From assembly GCF_006443685.1 (NCBI RefSeq), contig NZ_VFYP01000005.1, forward strand, positions 1 to 64,000: DNA of 64,000 nucleotides, in the 5' to 3' direction. Positions 35,531-45,078 of the stretch are shown one piece after another (within the stretch, counting starts at the first letter, position 1; every line of letters begins with the position of its first letter). The position numbers and the translations under genes are program-made. Under the pieces are notes generated by a model that was not told the DNA's origin, did no database searches, and worked only from the letters and a program-made list of their open reading frames with translations. The DNA comes from Rhizobium glycinendophyticum. GTDB lineage: Bacteria; Pseudomonadota; Alphaproteobacteria; Rhizobiales; Rhizobiaceae.

Positions 35531-36811
35531 ATGAAGAACGCCGAAATCTCAGCTCGCAAAAATGACGCCATCTCCCGCGGCGTCGGCATGACCACCCAGA
35601 TCTACGCCGACAAGGCTGAGAACTCGGAGATCTGGGATGTCGAAGGCCGACGTTACATCGACTTCGCCGGCGGCATCGCCGTTCTCAACACCGGCCATCG
35701 TCACCCGAAGGTCGTGGAAGCCGTCAAGAAGCAGCTCGACCGCTTTACCCACACCTGCCATCAGGTCGTGCCATACGAAAACTACGTGGCGCTTGCCGAA
35801 CGCCTGAACAAGATGCTGCCGGGCAACTTCGAAAAGAAGACGATCTTCGCGACGACGGGTGCAGAAGCCGTGGAAAACGCGATCAAGATCGCTCGCTGCG
35901 CCACCGGCCGTTCCGCCGTCATCGCCTTTACCGGCGGCTTCCACGGCCGCACCTTCATGGGCATGGCGCTCACGGGCAAGGTCGTGCCCTATAAGGTTGG
36001 CTTCGGCCCTATGATGAACGACGTGTTCCACGTTCCCTTCCCGCTGGAAATGCACGGCATCGACGTCGAGACCACCCTCGACGTCCTCGACAAGCTGTTC
36101 AAGGCAGACGTCGATCCGAAGCGCGTGGCAGCGATCATTCTGGAGCCGGTTCAGGGCGAAGGCGGCTTTTACGACGTGCCGCGCGCGCTCATGAAGGCGC
36201 TGCGCGAACTCTGCGACGAACACGGTATCCTGCTCGTTGCCGACGAAGTGCAGACCGGTTTTGCCCGCACGGGCAAGATGTTCGCGATGGAGCACTACGA
36301 CGTGGTCCCGGACCTGACGACCATGGCGAAGAGCCTCGCCGGCGGCTTCCCGCTCTCGGCCGTCACCGGCCGCGCCGAATTGATGGACGCCCCCGGCCCC
36401 GGCGGCCTCGGCGGCACCTATGCCGGCAACCCGCTGGCGATCGCAGCCGCCCATGCCGTGCTCGGCGTCATCGAGGAAGAGCAGCTCTGCGACCGCGCTA
36501 ACCAGCTCGGCAGCCGTCTCAAGCAGCGCCTCGAAGCACTGCGTGCCGACGTTCCGCACATCATGGACATCCGCGGCCTCGGCTTCATGAACGCCGTCGA
36601 GTTCAAGATCCCGGGAACCAACAAGCCGAATGCCGATTTCACCAATGCGGTGCGCGTCAAGGCGCTGGAGAAGGGCCTGATCCTGCTCACCTGCGGCGTC
36701 TATAGCAACGTGATCCGCTTCCTCGCCCCGATCACCATTCAGGACGAGGTCTTCAACGAGGCGCTCGACCTGATCGAAGCCTCGATCCGTGAAGTTGCAG
36801 CAGGAGCCTGA
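35531..36811 (+). CDS. gabT: 4-aminobutyrate--2-oxoglutarate transaminase
   Basis: A 426-residue class-III, PLP-dependent aminotransferase that converts GABA and 2-oxoglutarate to succinate semialdehyde and glutamate. Visible marks are ISRGVGMTTQIYADKAENSEIWDVEGRRYIDFAGGIAVLNTGHRHP, TTGAEAVENAIKIAR, FTGGFHGRTFMGMALTGK, ADEVQTGFARTGKMFAMEH, and the PLP lysine in TTMAKSLAGGFPLSAV. Length and every segment match the GabT family. gabD follows three bases later, making a two-step catabolic operon. Control by the divergent MerR-XRE-cupin protein is inferred. Confidence 0.95.
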   Translation: MKNAEISARKNDAISRGVGMTTQIYADKAENSEIWDVEGRRYIDFAGGIAVLNTGHRHPKVVEAVKKQLDRFTHTCHQVVPYENYVALAERLNKMLPGNFEKKTIFATTGAEAVENAIKIARCATGRSAVIAFTGGFHGRTFMGMALTGKVVPYKVGFGPMMNDVFHVPFPLEMHGIDVETTLDVLDKLFKADVDPKRVAAIILEPVQGEGGFYDVPRALMKALRELCDEHGILLVADEVQTGFARTGKMFAMEHYDVVPDLTTMAKSLAGGFPLSAVTGRAELMDAPGPGGLGGTYAGNPLAIAAAHAVLGVIEEEQLCDRANQLGSRLKQRLEALRADVPHIMDIRGLGFMNAVEFKIPGTNKPNADFTNAVRVKALEKGLILLTCGVYSNVIRFLAPITIQDEVFNEALDLIEASIREVAAGA

Positions 36812-36814
36812 GGC

Positions 36815-38299
36815 ATGACCATTTCCAAAGTTCTGACCGACAAGTTGAAGGACCCGACGCTGGCGACCGACAAGTCGCTGGTGGGCAATGCCTGGCTCGC
36901 CACCAGCCAGTCTGGCAAGAGCTTCGAAGTGACGAACCCGGCGACGGGCGAAGTCATTGCCGTTCTTCCGGACTTGAACAAGGCGGAAGTCACCAAGGCC
37001 ATCGATGCGGCTCACTCTGCGCAGAAAACCTGGGGGAAGAAGACGGGCAAGGAACGCGCTGCCGTTTTGCGCAAGCTCAATGACCTGATGGTCGCCAATG
37101 CCGATGACCTCGCCACCATCCTGACGATGGAAATGGGCAAGCCCTGGGCCGAAGCGCGCGGCGAAATCCTCTACGGCGCATCCTATGTCGAGTGGTTTGC
37201 CGAAGAAGCCAAGCGCGTCTACGGCGACACCATCCCCGGTCACCAGCCTGACAAGCGGATCATGGTCATCAAGCAGCCGGTGGGCGTCGTCGGTGCCATC
37301 ACGCCATGGAACTTCCCAAATGCCATGCTGGCCCGTAAAGTGGCCCCGGCACTGGCAGTCGGCTGCGCGATGGTGTCGAAGCCTGCGGCTCAGACCCCGC
37401 TTTCGGCCCTCGCTTTGGCCCTGCTTGCCGAACGCGCGGGTCTCCCGGCAAGTCTCTTCTCTGTGCTGACCTCGACGGATGCTGCGATGGTGGGTCAGGA
37501 ATTCTGCGCTAACGACAAGGTCCGCAAGCTGACATTCACCGGCTCCACCAATGTCGGACGCATCCTGATGCGCCAGGGTGCGGACCAGATCATGAAGCTG
37601 GGCCTGGAGCTTGGCGGCAATGCTCCCTTCATCGTTTTCGACGATGCGGATCTCGATGCCGCCGTAGAAGGCGCGATGATCTCCAAGTACCGCAATGCCG
37701 GCCAGACATGCGTCTGCGCCAACCGCCTTTATGTCCAGTCGGGCATCTACGATGCTTTCGCCAAAAAGCTTGCCGAGAAGGTCTCGCAGCTCAAGGTCGG
37801 TGACGGTTTCGCGGAGGGCGTCACGACGGGCCCTCTGATCGATGCCAACGCCATTAAAAAGGTGAAGGAACATGTGGTGGACGCGGTGTCCAAGGGCGCC
37901 AAGGTAGCGCTTGGCGGCAGCGGTGCCGACGCTGGCGAATTGTTCTTCCAGCCGACGATCCTGACCGGCGTGACGACCGACATGAAGGTTGCAATCGAAG
38001 AGACCTTCGGGCCGGTGGCCCCTCTCTTCAAGTTCGAGACGGAAGAAGAAGTCATCGAGATGGCCAATGCGACCGAATTCGGCCTCGCATCCTATTTCTA
38101 CTCCAAGGACATAGCCAAGATCTTCCGCGTGGCCGAAGCCCTCGAATACGGCATGGTCGGCGTCAATACCGGCCTGATCTCCACGGAAGTTGCCCCCTTC
38201 GGTGGCATCAAGCAGTCGGGCCTCGGCCGTGAAGGCTCGAAATACGGCATCGATGACTACACTGAGATCAAATATATATGCCTCGGTGGCATCGCCTGA
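36815..38299 (+). CDS. gabD: Succinate-semialdehyde dehydrogenase (NADP+)
   Basis: A 494-residue aldehyde dehydrogenase that oxidises succinate semialdehyde to succinate. Cofactor and active-site segments are GAITPWNFPNAMLARKVAPALAVGCAMVSKPA, FTGSTNVGRILM, the catalytic Glu in LELGGNAPFIVFDDADLD, and the catalytic Cys in RNAGQTCVCANRLYVQSGIYD with the second Cys typical of GabD redox control. It forms the second step of the GABA shunt with gabT upstream. A strong hairpin follows its stop. Confidence 0.95.
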   Translation: MTISKVLTDKLKDPTLATDKSLVGNAWLATSQSGKSFEVTNPATGEVIAVLPDLNKAEVTKAIDAAHSAQKTWGKKTGKERAAVLRKLNDLMVANADDLATILTMEMGKPWAEARGEILYGASYVEWFAEEAKRVYGDTIPGHQPDKRIMVIKQPVGVVGAITPWNFPNAMLARKVAPALAVGCAMVSKPAAQTPLSALALALLAERAGLPASLFSVLTSTDAAMVGQEFCANDKVRKLTFTGSTNVGRILMRQGADQIMKLGLELGGNAPFIVFDDADLDAAVEGAMISKYRNAGQTCVCANRLYVQSGIYDAFAKKLAEKVSQLKVGDGFAEGVTTGPLIDANAIKKVKEHVVDAVSKGAKVALGGSGADAGELFFQPTILTGVTTDMKVAIEETFGPVAPLFKFETEEEVIEMANATEFGLASYFYSKDIAKIFRVAEALEYGMVGVNTGLISTEVAPFGGIKQSGLGREGSKYGIDDYTEIKYICLGGIA

Positions 38300-38307
38300 C
38301 GATACCT

Positions 38308-38335
38308 CTGATCCCCGGCACCGGTCGGGGATCAG
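38308..38335. terminator. Bidirectional hairpin terminator between gabD and the OxyR-like gene
   Basis: CTGATCCCCG (38308-38317) and CGGGGATCAG (38326-38335) form a perfect 10-base stem with an 8-base loop. It sits between convergent genes and overlaps the last codons and stop of the minus-strand LysR gene. Neither side has a long T tract. Confidence 0.6.
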
Positions 38336-39264
38336 CTAACGTCGCTTGGGCCTCGCCCGAAGAGTCCCGCCGCCACTTCGGCGCCAAGCTTTGCAAGCGC
38401 TGCAAAGTGACTGCCCCGCGCGCTTGACCTTCGCCAGAAAAACGCGATGTCGCGGGTCCCGGCCCAATCCGAGATCGTCAGCAGACGGATATTCTCATCC
38501 TCGGAAAACTCCGAGCGCACGTAGAGCTCCGGAAACAGTGACAATCCCATTTCGATAGAAACCATCTGCCTCAGGGCATCGAGGCTCGATCCCTCATAGT
38601 CCTCGGCAAGGACCGCGCCCGACAGTTCCGAAAGCTTACGGACATCGTCCAGCAGCCGGTGACCACGGCCGAGTGTCATCAACCGCATCCCCTTCAGCGC
38701 TACCATCTCTACGGTCGTGCGATTCGCCAGAGGATGCGTTGCCGGAACGCCCAGAAAGATCCGCTCCCGGCAGATGATCTCCGACACGAGATCCGGCTCC
38801 TGGATAGGGACTGGTCCGACTCCGCAATCAGTCTCGCCTTCCAGCACGGCCCTTTCCAGCTGCCGCGGCCTGTCTTCCCGAATGTAGATCTTCAGCTCGG
38901 GATACTGCCGGTGCAAGGGAGGCAGCAGATAGGGAAGGAAATAGGGTCCGAAGGATGGGGCAACGCCAAGCCTGATCGCGCCCCCGAGATTGGCCTTCGA
39001 CCCCGTCGCCAGCACCCTGATCTCATCGAGACCATTCAGGATCACCTTTGCCGCCGCGATGATCTCGGCTCCCACTGGCGTCGGCGTGACCTGGCCCGGC
39101 ATCCGATCGATGAGCGTCACCCCGAGTTGCTTCTCAAGCAGCGCGAGCTGCACCGACAGGGTTGGCTGCGACACGTTACAGCGTTTGGCGGCTTCGCCGA
39201 AGTGGCCGGTCTCTCCGAGAGTGACAAGATATTCCAACTGTCGATGACTGGGGCGAAACGGCAT
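38332..39264 (-). CDS. OxyR-like LysR regulator lacking the redox cysteines
   Basis: A 310-residue LTTR closest in layout to OxyR: RQLEYLVTLGETGHFGEAAKRCNVSQPTLSVQLALLEKQLGV for the HTH, and FGPYFLPYLLPPLHRQYPELKIYIRE in the effector domain. OxyR senses peroxide through two cysteines in a GHCLRDQAxxFC segment. Here the same segment reads GHRLLDDVRKLS, so both cysteines are replaced (R203 and S212). It should not form that disulphide and probably senses something else. The start at 39264 is favoured by GAGGTGGG upstream; 39276 is possible. Two OxyR-type half-sites sit at its own promoter (39275-39300). Confidence 0.8.
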   Translation of the reverse strand: MPFRPSHRQLEYLVTLGETGHFGEAAKRCNVSQPTLSVQLALLEKQLGVTLIDRMPGQVTPTPVGAEIIAAAKVILNGLDEIRVLATGSKANLGGAIRLGVAPSFGPYFLPYLLPPLHRQYPELKIYIREDRPRQLERAVLEGETDCGVGPVPIQEPDLVSEIICRERIFLGVPATHPLANRTTVEMVALKGMRLMTLGRGHRLLDDVRKLSELSGAVLAEDYEGSSLDALRQMVSIEMGLSLFPELYVRSEFSEDENIRLLTISDWAGTRDIAFFWRRSSARGSHFAALAKLGAEVAAGLFGRGPSDVS

Positions 39265-39274
39265 AGCCCACCTC

Positions 39275-39300
39275 ATAGAAAATAACTATCAGAATCATAA
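39275..39300. promoter_or_regulatory. OxyR-type operator, ATAG-N7-CTAT-N7-ATAA
   Basis: ATAG (39275-39278), seven bases, CTAT (39286-39289), seven bases, ATAA (39297-39300). This matches the first two tetrads of the OxyR consensus exactly and the third in three of four bases, with correct spacing. It lies between the OxyR-like gene and the DUF465 gene, so autoregulation and control of the small gene are inferred. Confidence 0.6.
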
Positions 39301-39365
39301 TATCAATGAATTGGAATAATCAAAGGCCAACTACCATATTAGCAGTGCACGAAAGGAGATCATCC

Positions 39366-39596
39366 ATGAAGCAACTGCTCAAAGCCCTCAGAGCCCGCCA
39401 CTCGATTGTCGCCGCCAAGATCGATGAGGAACAGCGCCGTCCGCAACCGGACGGGATCCGGGTTCGCGCCTTGAAGAAGATCAAGCTGCATTTGAAGGAG
39501 CAGATCACGTTGCTCGAAAGGGGGGATGCCATGAAGGCGTCCACCGCAGGCTCCAAGAGCTCGAATTTCGGCAAGGCACTTCTCGCTGGCCGTTGA
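39366..39596 (+). CDS. DUF465 / YdcH-like small coiled protein
   Basis: A 76-residue protein with the YdcH-like charged helix pair: LLKALRARHSIVAAKIDEEQRRPQPDGIRVRALKKIKLHLKEQITLLERGD. The tail is short and basic. AAAGGAGATCATCC precedes the ATG at 39366. DUF465 proteins are small, mostly helical, and of unknown role. An OxyR-type site lies upstream, so a stress link is possible. The gene downstream is on the other strand. Confidence 0.8.
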   Translation: MKQLLKALRARHSIVAAKIDEEQRRPQPDGIRVRALKKIKLHLKEQITLLERGDAMKASTAGSKSSNFGKALLAGR

Positions 39597-39690
39597 ACTG
39601 CAATGCGCTTGATGGCGCTTGCTTGTTAGGTGAGAGCCGCCGAAGGCGCCACCATATCCCGCCGGCGAAAGCTTTCGCTGAACTTGGCCA

Positions 39691-39726
39691 AACAAAAAGC
39701 CCAGCGTCGGGGCGACGCTGGGCTTT
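39691..39726 (-). terminator. Terminator of efp
   Basis: AAAGCCCAGCGTCG and CGACGCTGGGCTTT form a 14-base stem around a short G-rich (plus strand) loop, 39696-39726. Read on the minus strand the stem is followed by TTGTTT, so it is a strong rho-independent terminator just after the efp stop at 39749. Confidence 0.88.
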
Positions 39727-39748
39727 CGCTATTGGCTTTGTACAACGC

Positions 39749-40318
39749 TCAGTTCTTGGCGCGTTCGACGTAGGAATTGTCTTCCGTCGCGATGACGACG
39801 CGGGTGCCGGCATCGATATGCGGCGGTACCATGGTGCGGATGCCGTTGGACAGCATCGCCGGCTTGTAGGAAGACGACGCAGTCTGACCCTTGACGACCG
39901 GCTCGGTCTCGGTGATCTCCAGCGTCACATGACGCGGCAGTTGGATCGCAAGCGCCACGCCTTCATGCATCGAGAGAATGCAGACCATGCCCTCCTGCAG
40001 ATAGGCCTTCTGGTCACCCATGGTTTCGGCATCGACGACGACCTGGTCGTAGGATTCCGGGTTCATGAAATGGAAGCCTTCGCCGTCTTCGTAGAGGAAC
40101 TGGTGGTTGACATCTTCAACAAAGGCGCGCTCGACCTGTTCGGTGGTGCGCCAGCGCTCAGAAACCTTAACGCCATCAACGATGCGGCGCATGTTCACCT
40201 GCGTGACCGGCGTACCCTTGCCGGGGTGGAAATTTTCGGCGGTGAGCACGACATAGAGCTTGCCGTCGACATCGATAACATTGCCCTTGCGGACGGAAGA
40301 GGCGATAACCTTGACCAT
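39749..40318 (-). CDS. efp: Elongation factor P
   Basis: A 189-residue EF-P, which enters the ribosomal E site and rescues stalling at polyproline stretches. The three-domain length is normal. The modification site lysine is K34 in NFHPGKGTP, and the C-terminal signature FEITETEP-like stretch ([15 protein letters not shown]) is present. Lysine at position 34 and the adjacent divergent epmA-epmB pair mean it is probably beta-lysylated. A strong terminator follows. Confidence 0.95.
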   Translation of the reverse strand: MVKVIASSVRKGNVIDVDGKLYVVLTAENFHPGKGTPVTQVNMRRIVDGVKVSERWRTTEQVERAFVEDVNHQFLYEDGEGFHFMNPESYDQVVVDAETMGDQKAYLQEGMVCILSMHEGVALAIQLPRHVTLEITETEPVVKGQTASSSYKPAMLSNGIRTMVPPHIDAGTRVVIATEDNSYVERAKN

Positions 40319-40455
40319 TGGAATTCCTTGTATCTGCGTGAGACCCGTCGTAAAGGACGGCCGTCCCTGCTGACGTCTTCGAATTTCTCGGGCGGGACTA
40401 ACCCAAATCCGGCAAAATAGCCAGCCCGTGTTGAGAGAAGGATCGAGAATCCGGA

Positions 40456-41523
40456 ATGTCTGATGTCAGCCGTTCAGCCCCTGCGTGGTGGACCCCCTCG
40501 GCCCACGCCGATCGGCGACCGTTCCTGATCGGACGCAACCGGATCCAGGCCGCGTTCCGCAGCCATTTTGCAAGCGAGGATTTCGTCGAGGTCGATACGG
40601 CTACGCTTCAGATTTCGCCGGGCAACGAAGCCCATTTACATGCCTTCGCCACAGAAGCCATCGGACACGATGGCACGCCCGCTCCGCTCTACCTGCACAC
40701 CTCTCCGGAATTCGCCTGCAAGAAACTTCTCTCCGCTGGCGAGACCCGGATCGCTTGCTTCGCGCATGTCTACCGCAATCGAGAACGGGGCCCGCTGCAC
40801 CATCCGGAATTCACCATGCTGGAATGGTACCGTGTCGGTCAGTCCTACGAGATGCTGATGCGGGATTGCGCCGAACTGCTGGCACTGGCAGCCCGGACCG
40901 CTGGTACCAGCCGCTTTACTTTTAACGGGAAGTCGGCCGATCCCTTTGCGACGCCAGAACGGATCTCGGTTGGCGATGCCTTCACTCGCCATGCCGGCAT
41001 CGATCTCCTCGCCACGATTGGTGAGGACGGCAGCACCGATCGCGAGGCGCTGGCCGCCCAGATGCGGGAAAAGTCCCTGCGCGTCGCCGAAGACGATACC
41101 TGGGCCGATCTTTTCAGCCGCGTTATCGTCAACAAGGTGGAGCCCAACCTCGGGCTGGGCCGCGCCACCATTCTCGACCGCTACCCCGTGGCCGAGGCGG
41201 CACTGGCAAGGCCATGCCCCGACGACCCCCGCGTCGCTGAACGGTTTGAACTCTACGCCTGCGGCGTGGAACTGGCCAATGCTTTCGGCGAACTGACAGA
41301 TCCCAAGGAGCAGCGCCGCCGCTTCGAGGCCGAGATGGCGGAGAAGCAACGGGTCTATGGCGAAACCTACCCGCTGGACGAAGACTTCCTTGAAGCCCTA
41401 GCCATCATGCCGCAGGCCTCTGGCATCGCTCTCGGCTTCGACCGGCTGGTCATGCTGGCGACGGGCGCGCTCAGAATCGACCAGGTGATCTGGGCTCCGG
41501 TCCCGGAGACGCATCGTGGCTGA
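40456..41523 (+). CDS. epmA: EF-P--(R)-beta-lysine ligase
   Basis: A 355-residue truncated class-II lysyl-tRNA-synthetase paralogue without an anticodon-binding domain. It shows the LysRS catalytic segments [60 protein letters not shown] (motif 2) and [16 protein letters not shown] (motif 3). It attaches (R)-beta-lysine to the EF-P lysine. It is divergent from efp, with 137 bases between starts, and overlaps epmB by 8 bases. Confidence 0.94.
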   Translation: MSDVSRSAPAWWTPSAHADRRPFLIGRNRIQAAFRSHFASEDFVEVDTATLQISPGNEAHLHAFATEAIGHDGTPAPLYLHTSPEFACKKLLSAGETRIACFAHVYRNRERGPLHHPEFTMLEWYRVGQSYEMLMRDCAELLALAARTAGTSRFTFNGKSADPFATPERISVGDAFTRHAGIDLLATIGEDGSTDREALAAQMREKSLRVAEDDTWADLFSRVIVNKVEPNLGLGRATILDRYPVAEAALARPCPDDPRVAERFELYACGVELANAFGELTDPKEQRRRFEAEMAEKQRVYGETYPLDEDFLEALAIMPQASGIALGFDRLVMLATGALRIDQVIWAPVPETHRG

Positions 41524-42559
41524 CACTACCCTGCGCAGCATCCCCGATCTGGTCGCCGCCGGCCTGGTCGAGGTCGGTCAGGCAAAGGCGCTCGCCGATG
41601 TTGCAGAACGCTATGCAATCGCACTGACGCCAACTGTCTCGATGCTGATCGACCCTGACAACCCGCACGATCCGATCGCCGCGCAATACATCCCGACCGC
41701 AGCGGAACTGATCGAGCACCCTGACGAACGACCCGATCCGATCGGCGACCACCCGCATTCGCCGGTCAAGGGCATCGTCCATCGCTATCCGGACCGCGTG
41801 CTGCTCAAGCTCTTGCATGTATGTCCGGTCTACTGCCGCTTCTGCTTTCGTCGGGAAATGGTCGGTCCGGACGGGGATGGCACCCTATCGCCGTCCCAGC
41901 TTGAAGCTGCACTCAGCTACATCAGCAGCCACGACCGCATTTGGGAAGTGATCCTCACCGGCGGCGACCCGCTGATCCTCTCGCCGCGACGCCTCCGCGA
42001 GGTGATGCAGGCTCTTTCCGCCATCGACCATGTCAAGATCATCCGCATTCACAGCCGCGTCCCGGCCGTTGATCCTGCCCGCATCACGGAAGAACTGGTG
42101 GATGCCCTGAAGGCTCCGGGCAAGACCGTCTTCATCGCCCTGCACGTCAACCACCCACGAGAATTGACCGACGAGGTGCGCGTTGCCTGTGCGCGGCTTG
42201 TCGATTCCGGCCTCTCGATGGTGAGCCAGAGCGTTTTGTTGAAGGGGATCAACGACAACGCCGAGATCCTGGCGAACCTGATGCGCAGCTTCGTGGAGAT
42301 GCGCATCAAGCCGTATTACCTGCATCACCCCGACATGGCCCCCGGCACAGCTCATTTTCGTCTGACGATCTCGGAAGGTCAGGCGATCATGCGCGAGTTG
42401 CGCAACCACGTCTCTGGTCTGTGCATTCCGCACTACATTCTCGATCTTCCGGGTGGGCACGGCAAGGTCGAAGCGAGCGCAAGTGCTCTTCGCGAAATTG
42501 AGCCAAATCGGTACATGATCATCGATCGGCACGGAGATGATCGGCCCTATGAAGGGTGA
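41516..42559 (+). CDS. epmB: Lysine 2,3-aminomutase-type EF-P beta-lysylation enzyme
   Basis: A 347-residue radical-SAM enzyme that converts lysine to beta-lysine. The cluster motif C-x3-C-x2-C is present in HVCPVYCRFCFRREMVG; PLP-binding and aminomutase segments include VILTGGDPLILSPRRL and IRIHSRVP. The GTG at 41516 overlaps the epmA stop by 8 bases, so translation is coupled. With epmA and efp it forms the lysylation branch of EF-P modification. The hydroxylase EpmC is not in the window. Confidence 0.93.
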   Translation: MADTTLRSIPDLVAAGLVEVGQAKALADVAERYAIALTPTVSMLIDPDNPHDPIAAQYIPTAAELIEHPDERPDPIGDHPHSPVKGIVHRYPDRVLLKLLHVCPVYCRFCFRREMVGPDGDGTLSPSQLEAALSYISSHDRIWEVILTGGDPLILSPRRLREVMQALSAIDHVKIIRIHSRVPAVDPARITEELVDALKAPGKTVFIALHVNHPRELTDEVRVACARLVDSGLSMVSQSVLLKGINDNAEILANLMRSFVEMRIKPYYLHHPDMAPGTAHFRLTISEGQAIMRELRNHVSGLCIPHYILDLPGGHGKVEASASALREIEPNRYMIIDRHGDDRPYEG

Positions 42560-42724
42560 ATGAACCTGGTAAATCCATCTAAACCGATAATAAAGGCAGG
42601 TTTGAGACGTTCCTGACTTTGGAATCCGTAGGATTTTACCGGAATTCTTAGCGAAAACTTCGTCTTTTCTCTGTAAGAAATCGCTCAATAAAAATTTGAG
42701 CCATGACTTGGGGAAGGAAAAACG

Positions 42725-42976
42725 ATGAACGACACCATTCGCACACTTCTGTCGAAACTGGGTGGCCTTCCGGTTGCGGTCGACACGCTCGCCGATGAGG
42801 CGGACCTCTACGCTGCCGGCTTGTCCTCATTCGCATCGGTCCAGTTGATGCTTGGCCTCGAAGAGGCCTTCGACATGGAATTTCCGGATCATCTGCTGAA
42901 CCGCAAATCCTTTGCCAGCATCGCGGCCATCGAAACCACGGTCAACATCATCCTTGAGGACAGAAAGGTCGCCTGA
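42725..42976 (+). CDS. Stand-alone acyl/aminoacyl carrier protein
   Basis: An 83-residue carrier protein of ACP size. The phosphopantetheine attachment serine is S35 in AGLSSFASVQL, where the usual DSL reads SSF. A helix II of LMLGLEEAFDMEFPDHLL matches ACP folds. The net charge is acidic. It is the first gene of a tight five-gene operon, and its TGA overlaps the ATG of the flavoprotein gene. With the amino acid:carrier ligase two genes on, I infer that its natural cargo is an amino acid rather than a fatty acid. GGGGAAGG precedes the ATG. Confidence 0.88.
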   Translation: MNDTIRTLLSKLGGLPVAVDTLADEADLYAAGLSSFASVQLMLGLEEAFDMEFPDHLLNRKSFASIAAIETTVNIILEDRKVA

Positions 42977-44157
42977 TGGACCTCGCGAGCAAGTCGGCCG
43001 ACCAGAGCCTCAAAGCCCGCGCCTCACGGGTTGCCACCATCGCGGCCGTCTATGCCGACGACGTCGACAGGCAAGGCCGCTTTCCCCTCGAAGCCATAGA
43101 GGCGATGAAGGCCGAAAAGCTTCTCGGCATCCAGATCCCCGCAGATTGCGGTGGCGAAGGTCGGTCGACCTCGGAGATCGCCGAGATCTGCACCATCGTC
43201 GCCCAGGCTTGCGCCGCGAGCGCCATGATCTTCGCGATGCATCAGATCAAGGTATCGAGCCTCGTCTCGCATGGAACCGAAGCCGATTGGCATCGCGGTT
43301 TCATGCGCCGGATCTGCGACGAACAGCTCCTGCTCGGCTCGGCCACGACTGAAGGCGGCATCGGCGGCAACCTGCGCAACTCGATCTGCGCCATCGAAGT
43401 CGATGGTGATCGCTGCCGTCTGGAAAAGGATGCCACCGTCATCTCCTACGGTAAGCATGCGGACGCAATCCTGATCACGTCGCGTGCCCACAAGGATGCA
43501 CCGCCGACCGACCAGGTCATGACGGTATTCCTGAAAGACCAGTACACGCTCGACCAGACCCACGTCTGGGACACACTCGGCATGCGGGGAACGTGCTCCG
43601 ATGGCTTCCTCTTCAAGGGCGAAGCCCCCTCTGTACAGATCCTGCCGAAGCCCTTTGCAGAGATCGCGGCACAGTCGATGCTTGCAAGCTCCCACCTCCT
43701 GTGGAGCGCACTCTGGTACGGCATCGCCGTCGACGCTTTTACCAAGGCCCAGACCTTCATCCGCGCTGCTGCCCGCAAGGCGCCAGGCATCCAGCCTCCA
43801 GGCCTCGTGCAGCTGGCCGAGATGTCCAGCGAGCTCCAGGTCATCCGGTCCAACATCCAATCTGGACTGGCCTCGTATGAGCAGGCCCTGAAAGACCCGG
43901 ATCGCTTGTCTTCCATGGGCTTTGCGGTTGCCATGAACAACGTCAAGATCGCCTCTTCCGAGATGATCCTGCCCGTCATCAACCAGGCGCTCAGGATCTG
44001 CGGCATCATGGGCTACAAGAACGGCACCCCGTTCAGCCTCGGACGCCATCTACGCGATGCCCATTCCGCAGAACTGATGATTTCCAATGACCGCATTCTC
44101 GGCAACACGTCGACGATGCTGCTCGTCCACAAACAAGAAACCGGATTGTTGGGGTAA
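42976..44157 (+). CDS. Acyl-CoA dehydrogenase-like flavoprotein
   Basis: A 393-residue protein of the acyl-CoA dehydrogenase fold: N-terminal helices ([36 protein letters not shown]), a mid beta-domain ([17 protein letters not shown] for FAD/substrate, [12 protein letters not shown]) and a C-terminal helical bundle ([46 protein letters not shown]). Related enzymes oxidise prolyl- or aminoacyl-carrier-protein thioesters in natural-product pathways. Because it is coupled to a carrier-protein gene (TGATG overlap) I infer the substrate is the carrier-bound aminoacyl group, not a CoA ester. The exact chemistry is unknown. Confidence 0.85.
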   Translation: MDLASKSADQSLKARASRVATIAAVYADDVDRQGRFPLEAIEAMKAEKLLGIQIPADCGGEGRSTSEIAEICTIVAQACAASAMIFAMHQIKVSSLVSHGTEADWHRGFMRRICDEQLLLGSATTEGGIGGNLRNSICAIEVDGDRCRLEKDATVISYGKHADAILITSRAHKDAPPTDQVMTVFLKDQYTLDQTHVWDTLGMRGTCSDGFLFKGEAPSVQILPKPFAEIAAQSMLASSHLLWSALWYGIAVDAFTKAQTFIRAAARKAPGIQPPGLVQLAEMSSELQVIRSNIQSGLASYEQALKDPDRLSSMGFAVAMNNVKIASSEMILPVINQALRICGIMGYKNGTPFSLGRHLRDAHSAELMISNDRILGNTSTMLLVHKQETGLLG

Positions 44158-44162
44158 CGGAC

Positions 44163-45071
44163 ATGGATATGCAGGTAAGCTTTCTCGACCGCCTCTTCGA
44201 AAGCGGCCTTTTGATCGAGACGGGCGTTGACGGGCTTTATGGCCGCAGCGGCCAGTTCGAAGACGTCATCACCGCCTTCGAACGCCTGATTGACCGTGTC
44301 GGCGGCGCCGATGGCGCCGAAGCCATCCGCTTCCCGCCGGGCATGAATCGCGCCTATTTCGAGGCGAGCGGCTACATGAAGAGCTTCCCGCAGCTGGCCG
44401 GTACCGTACACTCCTTCTGCGGCAACGACCACGACCATATGAGCCTCCTGCAGTGCATGGAGGAAGGCGGAGACTGGACGAAAGAACAGAAGGCGACCGA
44501 CATCACGTTGACGCCTGCCGCCTGTTACCCACTCTATCCGACGGTTGCCAAGCGCGGCCCGATCTCGATGGATGGCGGCCTCTTCGACCTGCAGTCCTAT
44601 TGCTTCCGCCATGAACCCTCGAAGGACCCGGCGCGCCAGCAGCTCTTCCGTATGCGCGAATATGTCTGCATGGGCACCGAAGCCCATGTCACGACTTTCC
44701 GCCAGACCTGGATGGATCGCGGCGTCGAGATGATGAAGTCGATCGGTCTTGAGGTCGAGATCGACGTTGCCAACGACCCCTTCTTCGGCCGCGCAGGCCG
44801 GCTTATGGCCAACAACCAGCGCGACCAGAACCTGAAGTTCGAGTTGCTGATCCCCGTGACGTCGCAGGCCAACAAGACGGCCTGCATGAGCTTCAACTAT
44901 CACCAGGATGCCTTTGGCCAGAAATGGGGCCTCACCCTCGCCGACGGCTCGACGGCGTTTACGGCCTGCGTCGGCTTTGGCCTGGAGCGCATCGCGCTCG
45001 CGCTCTTCGCCCAGCATGGGCTCGACACCTCGCAGTGGCCCGAGCACGTCCGCAAGACGCTCTGGGGCTGA
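44163..45071 (+). CDS. Amino acid--[carrier protein] ligase, class-II aaRS homologue
   Basis: A 302-residue truncated seryl-tRNA-synthetase-like enzyme without a tRNA-binding arm. Conserved class-II features: motif 2 [28 protein letters not shown] and motif 3 [11 protein letters not shown]. Zinc ligands of the atypical SerRS are visible as C121 (AACYPLYP), E166 (MREYVCMG) and C269 (FTACVGFG). Characterised homologues (Mocibob and colleagues, Bradyrhizobium and Agrobacterium) activate a small amino acid such as glycine or alanine and load it on a dedicated carrier protein, not on tRNA. The carrier gene two genes upstream is the obvious partner. It lies five bases after the flavoprotein gene. 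Confidence 0.9.
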   Translation: MDMQVSFLDRLFESGLLIETGVDGLYGRSGQFEDVITAFERLIDRVGGADGAEAIRFPPGMNRAYFEASGYMKSFPQLAGTVHSFCGNDHDHMSLLQCMEEGGDWTKEQKATDITLTPAACYPLYPTVAKRGPISMDGGLFDLQSYCFRHEPSKDPARQQLFRMREYVCMGTEAHVTTFRQTWMDRGVEMMKSIGLEVEIDVANDPFFGRAGRLMANNQRDQNLKFELLIPVTSQANKTACMSFNYHQDAFGQKWGLTLADGSTAFTACVGFGLERIALALFAQHGLDTSQWPEHVRKTLWG

Positions 45072-45078
45072 GAGCACG

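Noticed and set aside
35549..37873. A 774-codon minus-strand open frame
   Set aside because: It is the antisense shadow of gabT and gabD. The translation is rich in Arg/His/Gly with no family motifs.
42640..42670. GGAAT...CGTC resembling an EcfG promoter before the carrier-protein operon
   Set aside because: Both boxes have mismatches and the spacing is 15, outside the known 16-17.
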